A stretch of 64,000 nucleotides of DNA from Desulfuromonas acetoxidans DSM 684 (GTDB taxonomy: Bacteria > Desulfobacterota > Desulfuromonadia > Desulfuromonadales > Desulfuromonadaceae): assembly GCF_000167355.1 (NCBI RefSeq), contig NZ_AAEW02000003.1:1-64000 (forward strand), given 5' to 3'. Below, piece after piece: positions 40,906 through 52,080 of this stretch. Every line of letters starts with the position of its first letter. Position 1 is the stretch's first letter. Both the position numbers and the translations under genes were made by a program. The notes beneath the pieces were generated by a model that saw only the letters and a program-made list of their open reading frames with translations, searched no databases and had not been told where the DNA came from.

Positions 40906-41879
40906 ACCACTCCTGCCTTCAAAAGGTCATGCAGGTGAATAATCCCAACCGGGGTTGCATCTTCCTCGTGCTCAAAAACAAACAACGAAGTGATCGAGTA
41001 CTCTTCCATCAACTGTAATGCTTTGGCAGCCAGATTAAAACGCAGCACCCGCTTGGGATGTCGGCTCATAACCTGATCCATCAAGTGTTCCAAGGAGTGT
41101 TGATCTTCAAGACAGCGCCGCAGGTCACCATCAGTGAAAACACCTACCAGCCCATTATCCGCATCAACAACACCGGTTATGCCAAGCTTTTTATTGGTAA
41201 TTTCAAACAATGCGTCCTTGACAGTCGTTGTCTGGGCCACCAGAGGAATCGCATCACCCGTATGCATCAAATCTTCAACACGCAACAACAGACGTTTTCC
41301 CAACGCCCCGCCCGGATGAAACAGCGCAAAATCCTCGGCCTGAAAATTTTTCTCCTGCAACAAGGCAACGGCCAGAGCATCACCCATAGCCAAGGTTGCC
41401 GTTGTACTGGCGGTCGGAGCCAGGCCGAGAGGGCAGGCCTCTTTGTCAACAGAGATATCCAATGATACATCCCCGGCACGGGCCAAGGTGCTGGCGGGGT
41501 TACCACTCATAGCAATCAGCTTCAGCCCCAAACGCTTGATCACCGGCAGAATACGCACAATCTCCTCGGTTTCACCGGAGTTGGAAACTGCCAGAACCAC
41601 ATCACCTTTCATCAGCATACCAAGATCACCATGGATGCCTTCTGCAGGATGCAAAAACAATGCAGGCGTACCAGTAGACGCCATCGTGGAGGCAATTTTC
41701 TGACAAATCAAACCGGACTTGCCCATACCTGAGATCACCAGGCGCCCTTTACAGGCCAGAATCAACTCAACAGCCTGACAAAATTCACCATTAATTCGGT
41801 CATGAAGAGCCAGTACGGCGTCCGCTTCAATTTTCAGGGTGTTTCGAGCAACATCTATAATAGAATTGGTCGTATTCAT
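40902..41879 (-). CDS. kdsD: D-arabinose-5-phosphate isomerase
   Basis: KdsD interconverts ribulose-5-P and arabinose-5-P, the first Kdo step. The 325-residue protein has an N-terminal SIS domain (VISGMGKSGLICQKIASTMASTGTPALFLHPAEGIHGD) and two C-terminal CBS domains (about 205-320). The ATG at 41879 overlaps the kdsA stop (ATGA); a longer frame to 41975 lies inside kdsA. Confidence 0.95.
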   Translation of the reverse strand: MNTTNSIIDVARNTLKIEADAVLALHDRINGEFCQAVELILACKGRLVISGMGKSGLICQKIASTMASTGTPALFLHPAEGIHGDLGMLMKGDVVLAVSNSGETEEIVRILPVIKRLGLKLIAMSGNPASTLARAGDVSLDISVDKEACPLGLAPTASTTATLAMGDALAVALLQEKNFQAEDFALFHPGGALGKRLLLRVEDLMHTGDAIPLVAQTTTVKDALFEITNKKLGITGVVDADNGLVGVFTDGDLRRCLEDQHSLEHLMDQVMSRHPKRVLRFNLAAKALQLMEEYSITSLFVFEHEEDATPVGIIHLHDLLKAGVV

Positions 41880-42700
41880 CGATTTTTCACCACGGCATCT
41901 ACGGCCAGCAGTGACTCCAGAATCGGTTGAAGATCTTTGAGGTACAAGGAGTTCGGCCCGTCGCAGCGGGCACACTCAGGATCAGGGTGGACTTCCCAGA
42001 ACAACCCATCAATACCAATGGCGACGGCCGCTCGAGAAAGTGCCGCAACATATTCACGTTGACCGGCCGAAGCACCATCCGCGCCACCGGGAAGTTGTAC
42101 CGCGTGAGTGGCGTCAAAAATGACCGGCTTGCCCAACTCGCGCATAATCAGCAATGAGCGCATGTCCACAACCAGATTGTTGTAACCAAAACTGGCGCCA
42201 CGCTCGGTCAGCAAGATCTGCTCGTTCCCGGTAGAAGCAACCTTTCCGACCACATGTTTCATGTCCCAAGGCGCCTGAAATTGACCTTTTTTGACATTGA
42301 CGACCCGGCCACTGTTTCCGGCCGCAACCAGCAGATCAGTTTGACGGCATAAAAATGCCGGAATTTGAATAATATCGAGAACTTGAGATGCAGCAGCCAC
42401 CTGAGTTGCATCATGCACATCGGAAACCACCGGCACGTTGAATTCACTCTTGACCTTGGCCAGCATCTCCAGACCCGCATCAATGCCCGGGCCACGAAAT
42501 GATGATACTGAAGTCCGATTGGCTTTGTCATAAGACGCCTTGAAAACAAAATCGATCCCTAACTGATCCGTCAGTTTTTTTAAAGATTCCGCAATGTGTA
42601 GCGTCATGTCCAGATCTTCAAGAACACAGGGACCTGAAACAAGAACAAACGGATGCTGGTCGCCAAAGGCGACATCGCCGATTTTTACTTCCGTAACCAT
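41876..42700 (-). CDS. kdsA: 3-deoxy-8-phosphooctulonate synthase
   Basis: KdsA joins arabinose-5-P and PEP to Kdo-8-P. The 274-residue barrel enzyme has VSGPCVLEDLDMTLHIAESL, FKASYDKANRTSVSSFRGPG and VIFDATHAVQLPGG. It is directly downstream of pyrG and overlaps kdsD. Confidence 0.96.
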   Translation of the reverse strand: MVTEVKIGDVAFGDQHPFVLVSGPCVLEDLDMTLHIAESLKKLTDQLGIDFVFKASYDKANRTSVSSFRGPGIDAGLEMLAKVKSEFNVPVVSDVHDATQVAAASQVLDIIQIPAFLCRQTDLLVAAGNSGRVVNVKKGQFQAPWDMKHVVGKVASTGNEQILLTERGASFGYNNLVVDMRSLLIMRELGKPVIFDATHAVQLPGGADGASAGQREYVAALSRAAVAIGIDGLFWEVHPDPECARCDGPNSLYLKDLQPILESLLAVDAVVKNR

Positions 42701-44329
<1,629 letters not shown>

Positions 44330-44460
44330 TTATGTTTTTTTTTGCGTATCCATCGCGCTGTCAGGCCCTTCCCAACGAAGCATCATGGATATTTTCACCA
44401 AACACAAGTGCGAAACTCTACACTGAACAACACCAAAAAGAAAGGGAAAATCATCGCGAT

Positions 44461-45228
44461 TCAGCGACTGTTTTTCTGCCCTGGTGCAGAGAGAATTTCA
44501 CAGACCCGAAGCAGATCTTGCGGGGTGTCCACCCCCTGAGATTGAAGGTCTGTTTCCACCACGCGAATCCGATAGCCATTCTCCAGAGCACGTAGCTGTT
44601 CAAGCTTTTCCATCTGCTCAAGAGGCGTTGCCGTCAAAGTTGGATACGCGAGCAGAAAATCCCGGCGATACACATAAAGCCCGACATGTTTAAATGCACG
44701 GATCTGGTCAAAAGTCTCAGCCGCCGTTGCACTGTAATCACGCGACCAGGGGATCGGTGCTCTGGAGAAATACAAGGCATCCCCCTGACTGTTGGTGACC
44801 ACCTTAACAACATTGGGGTTCAGATATTCTCGAGACTCTGCAATGGAAATCATTAATGTCCCCATGGCAATGGTTGCATCCTCTTTTAAAGGAGCAATGG
44901 CTTGATCAATCATGCGTGGATCAATCAGAGGCTCATCCCCCTGAACATTGACCACTAGATCGCAATCAAGCTGGGCAGCAACCTCAGCCAAGCGATCCGT
45001 TCCGGTTTCATGTTGGTCCGAGGTCATACAAGCTCGACCACCAAAGGCTTCAACAGTCTCGACGATCCGAACATCGTCCGTTGCCACCAGAACATCATCC
45101 ACCAGTTGAGCCCGGACCGTTTGTTCATAAACCCATTGAACCATCGGCTTACCAAGAATGTCGGCAAGAGGCTTTCCCGGAAAACGGGACGACGCATAGC
45201 GGGCCGGAATAATGGCAGTAATACGCAC
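44461..45228 (-). CDS. kdsB: 3-deoxy-manno-octulosonate cytidylyltransferase
   Basis: KdsB activates Kdo as CMP-Kdo for lipid A modification. The 255-residue protein has [19 protein letters not shown], the ATDD loop and [18 protein letters not shown]. With kdsA, kdsC and kdsD the whole route from ribulose-5-P to CMP-Kdo is in this window. Confidence 0.96.
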   Translation of the reverse strand: MRITAIIPARYASSRFPGKPLADILGKPMVQWVYEQTVRAQLVDDVLVATDDVRIVETVEAFGGRACMTSDQHETGTDRLAEVAAQLDCDLVVNVQGDEPLIDPRMIDQAIAPLKEDATIAMGTLMISIAESREYLNPNVVKVVTNSQGDALYFSRAPIPWSRDYSATAAETFDQIRAFKHVGLYVYRRDFLLAYPTLTATPLEQMEKLEQLRALENGYRIRVVETDLQSQGVDTPQDLLRVCEILSAPGQKNSR

Positions 45229-45389
45229 TACAAACTCCAGTTAGTCGAGCTTTGAGATAAAAGTTCTCAGAGCCCTTGGATGGGCTATCAGAAAATGATC
45301 AGTTCCATGTACAGCATGTTATTTCTTCAGAATCAAAAATCGTTGTTTCCAAAAGCGACAAACGACTGACGGCAAAAAGCTTAGTCAAG

Positions 45390-45821
45390 CTAGCCACCCT
45401 GACAGGACGGACACAAGCCATACAGTTCCAGACGCTGATGCGATAGAGTGAATTGATGATCTGCCGCAGTTTGCTGCAGCAATGTTTCAATTTTCGCATC
45501 TTCAAATTCGATAATCCGGCCACACGAATTGCAGATCAGGTGGTAATGATGATCTTCGCTGGTGTTGGGCTCGTAGCGGGTCTGACGGTCACCAAAATGA
45601 CGCTCACTGGCGATGCCACTATCCGCCAAAAGCTTCATGGTCCGATAGACCGTTGCATAACCAATATTGGGATGATCCTTGCGCAGGCGGAGGTATAACT
45701 CCTCTGCGGACAGGTGCGAGGGCGAACTCATAAAGCCCTCAAGAATAATCTCGCGCTGCCGTGTGACCTTTAATCCATGCTTGGCTAAGTAATCACGAAA
45801 CAGGTCCTTGACTTTTGCCAT
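45390..45821 (-). CDS. Fur-family metal-dependent regulator
   Basis: The 143-residue protein has a winged helix (KVTRQREIILEGFMSSPSHLSAEELY; NIGYATVYRTMKLLADSGI) and a C-terminal dimer domain with metal ligands: DHHYHLICNSCG, and a second CxxC in YGLCPSCQG. It may be Fur or PerR; the sequence alone does not decide. It is monocistronic, with a short AT-rich upstream region. Confidence 0.88.
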   Translation of the reverse strand: MAKVKDLFRDYLAKHGLKVTRQREIILEGFMSSPSHLSAEELYLRLRKDHPNIGYATVYRTMKLLADSGIASERHFGDRQTRYEPNTSEDHHYHLICNSCGRIIEFEDAKIETLLQQTAADHQFTLSHQRLELYGLCPSCQGG

Positions 45822-45888
45822 CAGCCGCCCCCTCTAATTGAAATGAAAATGATGTTCAAATTATCAAACCCCCCTGAAGCCGTCAAGC

Positions 45889-46446
45889 TCAGTCAGCAGA
45901 CTCTGGCAATAAACGACGCATAAACTCAACCACACGCGGCTGACTCCAATTGATACCACCAATGACTTTTTCAACAATCCTCCCCTGAGGGTCAATAATG
46001 AAGGTCTCCGGATATTTAGCAACTCCATAGGATTTTCTGACCTGACCGGACTCATCAAACAGGATGGTAAAATCAACGGGATTTTTCTGCAAAAAGACCG
46101 GAACGGTCTTACGCCCATCCTGTTCAATGTTCACCGCCAGCATCACAAACTCAGTGCCGGACATCATGCCATGCAATTGCTGCATGGATGGCACTTCTTC
46201 ACGACAGGGGGGACACCAGGTCGCCCAGAAATTAAGGACAACAACCTTGCCCCGCAACTCTGAAAGTCGGACGGTTTTTCCCTGTAATGAACTCAGCTCA
46301 AAATCGGGTGCCAATGCCGGCTGCGCAGTGGCATCTTTCTGCGACTGCTCCGGTTCAGAACTGCAGGCGCAAAGCAACACCACTGCAAGCCACAACAAGA
46401 CATGCCCGACATTTTTTACCCCAGCGCCAGATCGCCATACGTCCAT
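45889..46446 (-). CDS. TlpA/ResA-like thioredoxin lipoprotein
   Basis: The 185-residue protein has a lipoprotein-like signal (hydrophobic 15-27, Cys28), a low-complexity linker and a thioredoxin fold with the redox motif WATWCPPC (Cys78, Cys81). It should act at the outer face of the inner membrane in disulfide reduction or cytochrome assembly. A GGGGG site precedes the ATG. It is divergent from the methyltransferase gene. Confidence 0.88.
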   Translation of the reverse strand: MDVWRSGAGVKNVGHVLLWLAVVLLCACSSEPEQSQKDATAQPALAPDFELSSLQGKTVRLSELRGKVVVLNFWATWCPPCREEVPSMQQLHGMMSGTEFVMLAVNIEQDGRKTVPVFLQKNPVDFTILFDESGQVRKSYGVAKYPETFIIDPQGRIVEKVIGGINWSQPRVVEFMRRLLPESAD

Positions 46447-46556
46447 GAGATACCCCCTTTGTGCATTTTTCTATGTATTGACGAGAACAACCTCGCATGA
46501 AATACTCGGCAACTTCACGCTATGGTATACAACACTCATGCTGAAAGGAACAACCC

Positions 46557-47153
46557 GTGGGACGTGTTTTTTCCCCTTTTGTCATTGGCCGCTCATTTCG
46601 TATTTTGCCTCAAGGCCATCCTGCCATCGAGGACGAGCGGATCAATTTATGGATGGCGCCCGGCGCCTTCGGCTCCGGTGAACACGAAACAACAGCCAGC
46701 TGCTTGGAGATCCTCGAAGACCTCGAAGGAGTCAACGGAGCAACCATACTCGACCTGGGAAGTGGAACCGGCATCCTAGCGATTGCGGCATTGAAGCTTG
46801 GGGCACGATCAGCGGTGTGCATCGACATCGATCCAGCCGCAGTTGCCACCTGCCGTCTCAACAGTCAACTCAATGGCGTTGATGCCGACATTGACCATGT
46901 CTGCGGCACCCTCAGCAATCTGCCGGAAGCGGCCTACGACCTGGTTCTCGCGAATATTTACGGGGACATCCTTGTCAATGTTGCTGAAGATCTTTCACAA
47001 AGAGCATGCGCAGATGCCCCCCTGCTGCTTTCCGGAATTCTTTACGAATACAACTTTGACGTGCGTCAACGTTACCAACAACACGGTTGTCATGTGGTCA
47101 AAAACCTCATGCTCGACGAATTTAGCACCGTCTTACTGCAAAAAGGATCTTAG
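46557..47153 (+). CDS. PrmA-like class I SAM methyltransferase (short)
   Basis: The 198-residue protein matches the catalytic part of ribosomal protein L11 methyltransferase: WMAPGAFGSGEHETTASCLEIL, the SAM motif ILDLGSGTGILAIAALKLGA, and LVLANIYGDIL. The N-terminal substrate-recognition domain of full PrmA (about 290 residues) is missing, so the target may differ. It starts at GTG with AAAGGAA upstream. Its last 4 bases overlap the end of the sensor gene on the other strand. Confidence 0.8.
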   Translation: MGRVFSPFVIGRSFRILPQGHPAIEDERINLWMAPGAFGSGEHETTASCLEILEDLEGVNGATILDLGSGTGILAIAALKLGARSAVCIDIDPAAVATCRLNSQLNGVDADIDHVCGTLSNLPEAAYDLVLANIYGDILVNVAEDLSQRACADAPLLLSGILYEYNFDVRQRYQQHGCHVVKNLMLDEFSTVLLQKGS

Positions 47154-50100
47154 AGCGGCTTCTGCGACTGCCGCAGGGCGGCGAATTCGCAGGCTGGCAC
47201 CGGCGGGCTACAATAATACCCCTGATAATAATCACAGCCCAATTGTGCCAGACAATCTCTCTGTGCAACCGTCTCAACACCTTCGGCAAGCAGGTCAAAA
47301 CCGAGACCATGCCCCATCTGCACAATGGCCGTCACCATTTTACAATCATTGGCATCTGCTGGCAGGTCGTCGATAAACGACTTATCAACCTTGAGCAAAT
47401 GCAACGGAAAGTATTTGAGATACGCCAGAGAGGAGTAGCCGGTACCAAAATCATCCAGGGCGAGGCGAACCCCCAGCTCATTTAATGACTTAAGCAGATC
47501 GATGGTCTGCTGTTCTTTGTGCATCAGGGTGGATTCCGTCACTTCCAATTCCAGATACTCCGCCGGATAGCCGGTTTCTTGCAGAGTCTCCTTCAAACGA
47601 CAGGCAATATCCTCCTCAGCAAACTGTACCGCCGATAAGTTTACGGCCAGGGTCAACGGCGGATAGCCGGCATCCAACCAGGCCTTCCCTTGCTCGCAAA
47701 CCTGCCTGAGAATCCAGGTCCCCATCGAACAAATACAGCCAATCTCCTCAGCCAAAGGGATAAAACGATCCGGAGTCACCAGGCCCAGTTCGGGACTGTT
47801 CCAGCGCATCAACGCTTCTGCTCCAACAATCTGCCCGGTCCCTAAATCAACCTGAGGTTGGTAATACACTGCAAACTCCTTCTTTTCCAACGCCTGGCGC
47901 AAATGAAAACTCAGCTGAACCCGTTCCTGAGCCTGCTCAGTCATCTCTTCGTTATAATAGGCAAAGCGAGCACGACCATGTTGCTTGGCCCGATATAATG
48001 CTGAATCAGCACGCTGCAACAATTCCAGAGCATCGCGGCCATGCTCTGGATAAACAGCAATACCAACACTGACACTCACCTGAACTTCCAGATCCGTTTC
48101 CGTCAAACAAATCGGCTGTTGCAACTGATGAAGGATCTCTTCAGCCATCATTGTTACACGATGGGAATCAGCAACATCTTCCAATAACAGGACAAACTCA
48201 TCGCCTCCCAAGCGAGCCAACATATCGCTTTCTCGCAAGCAACTGCGTAATCGATCCGCTATTTTTCGCAACAGAGCATCGCCGACCAGATGACCAAAGC
48301 TGTCGTTGACATCCTTAAAATGATCAAGATCAAAACACAGAACCGCAAAAGAATGATGCTTACGTTCGGCGTGTTTCACTGCTTGGTCAAGGTGGGTGCA
48401 AAACAGGCTACGGTTGGGCAAATCGGTCAGGGGATCATGCCAAGAGAGATAGTCGAGTTTTTCCTGCGACTCTTTGGCCTGACTGATATCAGTGAAAACA
48501 GCAATATAATGGCTGACTTCTTGCTGGTCATCGCAAACGGCACTCATCGACATCAGCTCCGGATACACCTGTCCATCTTTGCGGCGATTCCAGATCTCTC
48601 CCTGCCAACAACCGTGCTCTGCCAGGCAATGCCACATGTTCTGATAAAAATCACGGCCATGACGATTGGATTTTAGAATTCGCGGAGTTTGGCCAAGAAC
48701 TTCATCGTCGCGATAACCGGTAATGTCGCTGAATGCACGATTGACCGACACAATCTTCTCGTTTTTATCTGTAAGAACAATCCCTTCACGACTGTTGTCA
48801 AATACCGTTGCTGCCAGTTGCAGCTGCTTCATGGAAAATGCCTGCTGCTGCTCATGCTCGTGAACGTCCAAAGCAAACGCCACATCCTGAACTAATTCAT
48901 CGAGCAACTGCTGTTCATCGTCCTGCTCAAGCAGTTTCTTATCCTGGGTATAAACAACCAGAAGAGCACCAGCAGCTTGTTTAGGCTGAATTGGAAAACT
49001 GGCAACCGCCTGAAACGGTGAGCGCTGATAAAGTCGATACCCTGTCGGGCACAAGACCTCCTGAGCTGATTCAGCAGTGATGTTTGTTGTTAAATGGTTT
49101 AGCTGACCATTGTTATGAATACAGTGTTGTGGCTCTCCCAGAACTTCCAATGAAATTCCAGAAGAGACTACCGGCTTATAGACCCCCATCTCATTAGGCA
49201 GGCCAATCCAGGCCATGGCAAAGGTGGTATCTTCCAACAACGTGTCACAGACAAACTGAAATAGTTCAATGGGTTGCGGCTTATGAACAATGTGCTGGTT
49301 GACGGCTGACAAAATCCGGTACAACCGTGACAGACGCATGGTTTCCTGCTCGAGCTGTTTTTCCCGGGTAATAATGCGTGCCGAACCAACAGTACCGATG
49401 AGCTCACCATCAGCGCCATAGAACGGCGCCTTGTAAACATCCAGGCAGATCAAAGTGCCTTTAACATGGCCCACCTCCTGAAAGCGCATGGACTGACGCG
49501 TCCTGAGCACTTCACTATCAGACTGGCAGCAAAGCTCACTGAACTGATAGGCTAAAGGATCTTCAGGAAATTCCTTCAAAATTTTATCAGAAAAAAATTC
49601 ATGATTCTTACCGATGGCAATGTCGGTAGAATCGACACACAACAAAGTGCGACAATTGGATTTATTGGTAAAAATATAATGGTGCTCAATATCCTTCGCC
49701 CAGATAAGGTCCGGGACATTATCGCAAATATGTTGCAGCAAACGAGCGGTTTCCTGATGACGTTCCGAAGCGATATGCAACTGTTGCTGTGCCTGCTGTC
49801 GCGTCTGCACTTCGGACTCAAGTCGTTGTGTCTGCAGACGAAGCGTCTCAACTTTTTCAGCGATTTTATCCCGCTGTAGATCAACAACCTGCAACATATG
49901 GTTGAAACCCTCTTCAAGCTGCTTGATCTCAGAAGAGAGGTGCCCCTGCAGTGCAATCTTGCGCTGGGTGTCCTGCCATTGATCAAAACGACGCAAATGA
50001 TCGGTTAATGCCGCCAGTGGGCCAGTCACACTCCGAAGTCCCACCCACGTAATGGCCATTGCCAAGCCACCGAGAACGGTAATAATCACAACCAGCGCTC

Positions 50101-50947
50101 CGGTAACACGACGAGCCGGGACCAAGGCCTCATCCTCAGGGTAATTGGAGGCTAGAATCCATGGCACATTTTTCAACGGTTTAAAACTGGAAAAAGAGCC
50201 TATTCCCCGAGACGTTACAGTAAAGTCCGTTCCCTGCCAGCCGCCAATCGCCTTATCGAACAGAACATTGCTTCCCGGAGGAACATCTTTTTTCATAATG
50301 CGGCTGGAATCAGGATGCACGAGTATCGTGCGATCCTTGGCATAGAGATACAGATAACCGGTTTTGCCGATCTGGTAGCGGGCAAGACCCCCAATCAGGT
50401 TTTGGCCATCGAGACGAATACCACCACAGAGAAATCCCAGCAAGCGGCCGTCCATCCCCCGGATCGGAGCAGAAAATTGCGCCACCGGATGGCAATGGCT
50501 TCGGTTACAGTAGCGCGCCTCAACATCAATACGCGGCCCAGGTTTTTTGAGAGACTTAAGGATAAATGGTGTCTGTTTATCGGCGGACACGCCACCAGAC
50601 AAGTCGCCTGTTGCAGCAATTCTCTGCCCTTCGACCGTATAGATCTCCAGCCCGATATCAAAAATAGAACCAATGCCAACCCGGTCCTCTAAAAAGAGTT
50701 GAGTTTCGTGTCCGCCAGCCATCACCTCGGGAGGCACAACACCAGCGACGGCAGCCAATTGCTTAAGTGCCGATGCGACCTTGGTGTCAATCTCCGTTTG
50801 CAATGCTGTTAATAATGTTTTCTGCTGAATAGCGAGGCTAGAGGATAGATTCCAACGAAACAACGGAACCAACAAACCAATGACAGCAACCAGAAAAACA
50901 ATACTGGTGACGAGCATCATCAACACCAGTTTTTTTCGAATTGCCAT
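47150..50947 (-). CDS. Membrane sensor with dCache-like, HAMP, PAS, GAF, PAS, GGDEF and EAL domains
   Basis: The protein of about 1,265 residues controls cyclic di-GMP. In order: N-terminal membrane helix (about 5-28), a periplasmic dCache-like domain, a second helix near 285-305, HAMP and coiled coil (to about 400), PAS, GAF-like, PAS, GGDEF and EAL. The GGDEF motif is intact (LARLGGDEFVLLLEDV) and the EAL domain has EALMRW, LDDFGTGYSSLAYL and KVDKSFIDDL, so both activities are possible. The start is uncertain: ATG 50947 (MAIRKKL) fits the membrane-helix position, a TTG at 50968 has a better AAAGGAA site, and the frame stays open to 51016. It is the last large host gene before the island. 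Confidence 0.87.
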   Translation of the reverse strand: MAIRKKLVLMMLVTSIVFLVAVIGLLVPLFRWNLSSSLAIQQKTLLTALQTEIDTKVASALKQLAAVAGVVPPEVMAGGHETQLFLEDRVGIGSIFDIGLEIYTVEGQRIAATGDLSGGVSADKQTPFILKSLKKPGPRIDVEARYCNRSHCHPVAQFSAPIRGMDGRLLGFLCGGIRLDGQNLIGGLARYQIGKTGYLYLYAKDRTILVHPDSSRIMKKDVPPGSNVLFDKAIGGWQGTDFTVTSRGIGSFSSFKPLKNVPWILASNYPEDEALVPARRVTGALVVIITVLGGLAMAITWVGLRSVTGPLAALTDHLRRFDQWQDTQRKIALQGHLSSEIKQLEEGFNHMLQVVDLQRDKIAEKVETLRLQTQRLESEVQTRQQAQQQLHIASERHQETARLLQHICDNVPDLIWAKDIEHHYIFTNKSNCRTLLCVDSTDIAIGKNHEFFSDKILKEFPEDPLAYQFSELCCQSDSEVLRTRQSMRFQEVGHVKGTLICLDVYKAPFYGADGELIGTVGSARIITREKQLEQETMRLSRLYRILSAVNQHIVHKPQPIELFQFVCDTLLEDTTFAMAWIGLPNEMGVYKPVVSSGISLEVLGEPQHCIHNNGQLNHLTTNITAESAQEVLCPTGYRLYQRSPFQAVASFPIQPKQAAGALLVVYTQDKKLLEQDDEQQLLDELVQDVAFALDVHEHEQQQAFSMKQLQLAATVFDNSREGIVLTDKNEKIVSVNRAFSDITGYRDDEVLGQTPRILKSNRHGRDFYQNMWHCLAEHGCWQGEIWNRRKDGQVYPELMSMSAVCDDQQEVSHYIAVFTDISQAKESQEKLDYLSWHDPLTDLPNRSLFCTHLDQAVKHAERKHHSFAVLCFDLDHFKDVNDSFGHLVGDALLRKIADRLRSCLRESDMLARLGGDEFVLLLEDVADSHRVTMMAEEILHQLQQPICLTETDLEVQVSVSVGIAVYPEHGRDALELLQRADSALYRAKQHGRARFAYYNEEMTEQAQERVQLSFHLRQALEKKEFAVYYQPQVDLGTGQIVGAEALMRWNSPELGLVTPDRFIPLAEEIGCICSMGTWILRQVCEQGKAWLDAGYPPLTLAVNLSAVQFAEEDIACRLKETLQETGYPAEYLELEVTESTLMHKEQQTIDLLKSLNELGVRLALDDFGTGYSSLAYLKYFPLHLLKVDKSFIDDLPADANDCKMVTAIVQMGHGLGFDLLAEGVETVAQRDCLAQLGCDYYQGYYCSPPVPACEFAALRQSQKPL

Positions 50948-51016
50948 TGTGGTGAGATTAACAGCCAAAAAACCGTTCCTTTCAAGCTTTAGAACAACCA
51001 GAAAGCATTGATACAT

Positions 51017-51356
51017 GTCGACATGAAGGAAGCCCCCCCCCTGTTAACACACATCCAACTTGGCAATTCTACCGTATATCTCAGAGAGCCGCCACACACT
51101 TTCTAATTTTATTTCAGGGCAAATTAAAGAGTGATTTCTAAACTATGACAATTAAATCAGTTATTTAAAATTGCCGCGGCATCTATTAAAAATCTTCACA
51201 GGAAATTATTGATCTATTTGTGACTATAGACTTGTCGCAAAGCTCAGAGATTAAAACTCTTGAACTTGCCTTAACGCTCTCGTACTGTTAGACATAACAA
51301 CTTCACCACATAAGAACGGGAACGGCATAACACCAAATAGATCAACGGAGAGACCA
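51017..51356. other. Gene-free AT-rich stretch
   Basis: About 340 bases between the sensor gene and the next ORF. It is AT-rich, with no convincing ORF or stable hairpin. It probably holds the promoters of the two divergent genes. I see nothing else in it. Confidence 0.4.
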
Positions 51357-51848
51357 TTGAAAAAAACTATTATTATTCTAGTGCTGACCCTGCTCACGAC
51401 ACCATCATTCTCTGCGGACTTCTATACCTGGCAAGACGAGAATGGAAAACTCCATGTTACAGACAAACCACCAGAGTGTCAGAACAAAGATGACGTACTT
51501 GTTAAGGAATACAGTTATTCAGACCACGAAAACAACCAGCCCTCTGAAACGTTTCAGCACCGGGTGTATAATCAGATCGACGCCGTAAATGACCATCGCT
51601 ATCAAGATGCAACCCAAGTTGATACGGTTCAACGAAAAAAAGAAAAACAACGCTTTGAAAAAACGATTGATGTTGAGAAGAAAATGCTCAAAGAACGTAT
51701 CCACTATTACAAATTCCGCTGTGCCGAGATCAACTCACCTGAAAACCGCAAAAACTATTGCGATGGACAACAAAAATTATACGAAAAGAAACTGGACCTT
51801 CTAAACCGCGATCCAGAAGAATATTTCATGCGAGAAACACGACATTAA
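51357..51848 (+). CDS. DUF4124-type secreted protein
   Basis: The 163-residue protein starts at TTG with GGAGAG upstream. It has a signal peptide (KKTIIILVLTLLTTPSFSA) followed at once by DFYTWQDENGKLHVTDKPPE, the DUF4124 pattern, and a long charged coiled-coil-like C-terminus. It should be exported to the periplasm; the function is unknown. It is the last gene before the tRNA-Leu fragment, on the host side of the junction. Confidence 0.75.
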   Translation: MKKTIIILVLTLLTTPSFSADFYTWQDENGKLHVTDKPPECQNKDDVLVKEYSYSDHENNQPSETFQHRVYNQIDAVNDHRYQDATQVDTVQRKKEKQRFEKTIDVEKKMLKERIHYYKFRCAEINSPENRKNYCDGQQKLYEKKLDLLNRDPEEYFMRETRH

Positions 51849-51886
51849 AACACGCTCTATTTTTGAATAACATCAGACAAAGAAAA

Positions 51887-51908
51887 AGCCCCTGACGAAT
51901 CAGAGGCT
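51887..51908. terminator. Terminator between the DUF4124 gene and the tRNA-Leu fragment
   Basis: AGCCCCTGA and TCAGAGGCT form a 9-bp stem (one mismatch) with a 4-base loop. A T-rich run follows on the plus strand, and A-rich on its left gives a U run on the minus strand. It can serve the DUF4124 gene and, originally, the tRNA. Confidence 0.6.
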
Positions 51909-51920
51909 ATTTCTTCTTTA

Positions 51921-51980
51921 TGGTACCCGGGACGAGAATCGAACTCGTACAGTCTTACGACCGAGGGATTTTAAGTCCCT
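51921..51980 (-). other. 3' fragment of tRNA-Leu(TAA): attachment site at the left end of the mobile element
   Basis: On the minus strand the fragment has the whole anticodon arm (AGGGA, loop CTTAAAA, TCCCT; anticodon TAA at 51973-51971), the long variable arm, the T arm with GTTCGATTC, the 3' acceptor strand and CCA (51923-51921). Past 51980 the sequence leaves tRNA: no acceptor 5' strand or D arm follows. So only the 3' 60 bases are present. This is the typical remnant left when an element integrates into the 3' half of a tRNA gene. The integrase gene starts 100 bases inside the element. The intact tRNA should be at the other end, outside the window. Confidence 0.85.
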
Positions 51981-52080
51981 ATTTTATCTACCGTTTTAAA
52001 GTTGCAACATACCGTTATTATGATATATATTATTATCAGAGCATCAACAAAGTCATTAACGGGGACAAAACGGGGACACC

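Noticed and set aside
51921-52020. Complete or intron-containing tRNA-Leu
   Set aside because: The anticodon arm is uninterrupted and no 5' acceptor strand or D arm is found upstream, so it is a 3' fragment.
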